Notes under the pieces: model-generated | What the model was told of the DNA's origin: nothing | Seen by the model: only the letters and a program-made list of their open reading frames with translations | The model's database searches: none | In this document: piece after piece, positions 4,957 to 5,032 of the stretch | How the letters are laid out: every line of letters starts with the position of its first letter | Position numbering within the stretch: position 1 is the first letter of the stretch | Position numbers and translations under genes: made by a program | Source of the DNA: Euryarchaeota archaeon UBA287 | Lineage (GTDB): Archaea; Thermoplasmatota; UBA186; UBA287 | DNA length: 5,032 nt | Reading direction: 5' to 3' | Assembly (NCBI GenBank): GCA_002495235.1 | Contig: DAEG01000013.1 | Span: 1,865 to 6,896, forward strand

Positions 4957-4980
4957 GGAGGTCTCAGGCCTTCGTTCTAC

Positions 4981-5032
4981 CTATTTTGACAGCTCCTTGA
5001 TGAAGGCATCGCTCACGAAGGATATCGCCCCG
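4981..5032 (-). CDS. C-terminal end of an unidentified protein (partial)
   Basis: On the minus strand a frame entering from the right edge reads GAISFVSDAFIKELSK and ends in TAG at 4983-4981. Only 16 residues are visible. The sequence has a natural protein look, with an amphipathic end DAFIKELSK, but no family can be named. Support is limited to this composition and to the hairpin that follows the stop. Convergent with the class I aldolase. Confidence 0.45.
   Translation of the reverse strand, partial: GAISFVSDAFIKELSK

Larger units (their letters stand above)
4671..4980. other. Convergent intergenic region with several hairpin-forming repeats
   Basis: About 310 bases lie between the plus-strand aldolase and the probable minus-strand gene end at 4981. 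Open frames here lack the local codon signature and any recognisable family. The region holds three inverted repeats: the terminator-like hairpin at 4675-4687, a bulged stem at 4695-4735 and a long imperfect stem at 4900-4956. On the minus strand, short hydrophobic stretches appear in two different frames around 4720-4860 (for example VILLVILFFPF and GLALSVLFLC). They could be traces of a decayed membrane protein gene but may be chance. Confidence 0.55.

Noticed and set aside
4720..4989. 89-codon plus-strand frame after the class I aldolase
   Set aside because: Its composition is unlike a folded protein, it overlaps the hairpins and runs over the end of the probable minus-strand gene.

Overview
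The window looks archaeal, most likely a moderately GC-rich euryarchaeon of the Thermoplasmata type, though the phylum is only an inference. Arg is written mostly as AGG/AGA and Ile mostly as ATA. Two genes have a TATA box about 25 bases before the ATG and no ribosome binding site, the layout of leaderless archaeal transcripts. Genes inside the operon instead carry strong GGAGG-type ribosome binding sites. No RNA gene, CRISPR array, insertion sequence or phage gene is visible.

Layout, left to right. (1) Positions 1-269, minus strand: the N-terminal 89 residues of a small SCP2 (sterol-carrier) domain protein, running off the left edge. (2) Positions 270-403: a divergent promoter region with one TATA box per direction and small dyads. 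(3) Positions 404-3532, plus strand: a tight three-gene operon with a D-2-hydroxyacid dehydrogenase, an FGGY carbohydrate kinase resembling autoinducer-2 kinase LsrK, and a class II (zinc) aldolase resembling L-fuculose-1-phosphate aldolase. The first two genes overlap by 4 bases (ATGA) and the third follows after 13 bases. (4) Positions 3533-3860: about 330 bases with no convincing gene, ending in a TATA box. (5) Positions 3861-4670, plus strand: a class I Schiff-base aldolase of the DeoC/FbaB/LsrF superfamily with its own leaderless promoter. (6) Positions 4671-4980: about 310 non-coding bases with three hairpin-capable inverted repeats between convergent genes. (7) Positions 4981-5032, minus strand: probably the last 16 codons of another gene.

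Together the four enzymes look like a catabolic module. A ketose-like substrate would be phosphorylated by the FGGY kinase and split by the zinc aldolase, probably to dihydroxyacetone phosphate plus an aldehyde. The dehydrogenase would interconvert a 2-hydroxyacid and a 2-oxoacid, and the Schiff-base aldolase would handle a second phosphorylated keto compound. The kinase plus class I aldolase pair recalls LsrK/LsrF of bacterial autoinducer-2 breakdown, but no LsrG, LsrR or Lsr transporter is visible here. Active-site differences in both aldolases argue against simply copying the FucA or fructose-bisphosphate aldolase labels. The real substrate is unknown and is the most interesting question in the window.
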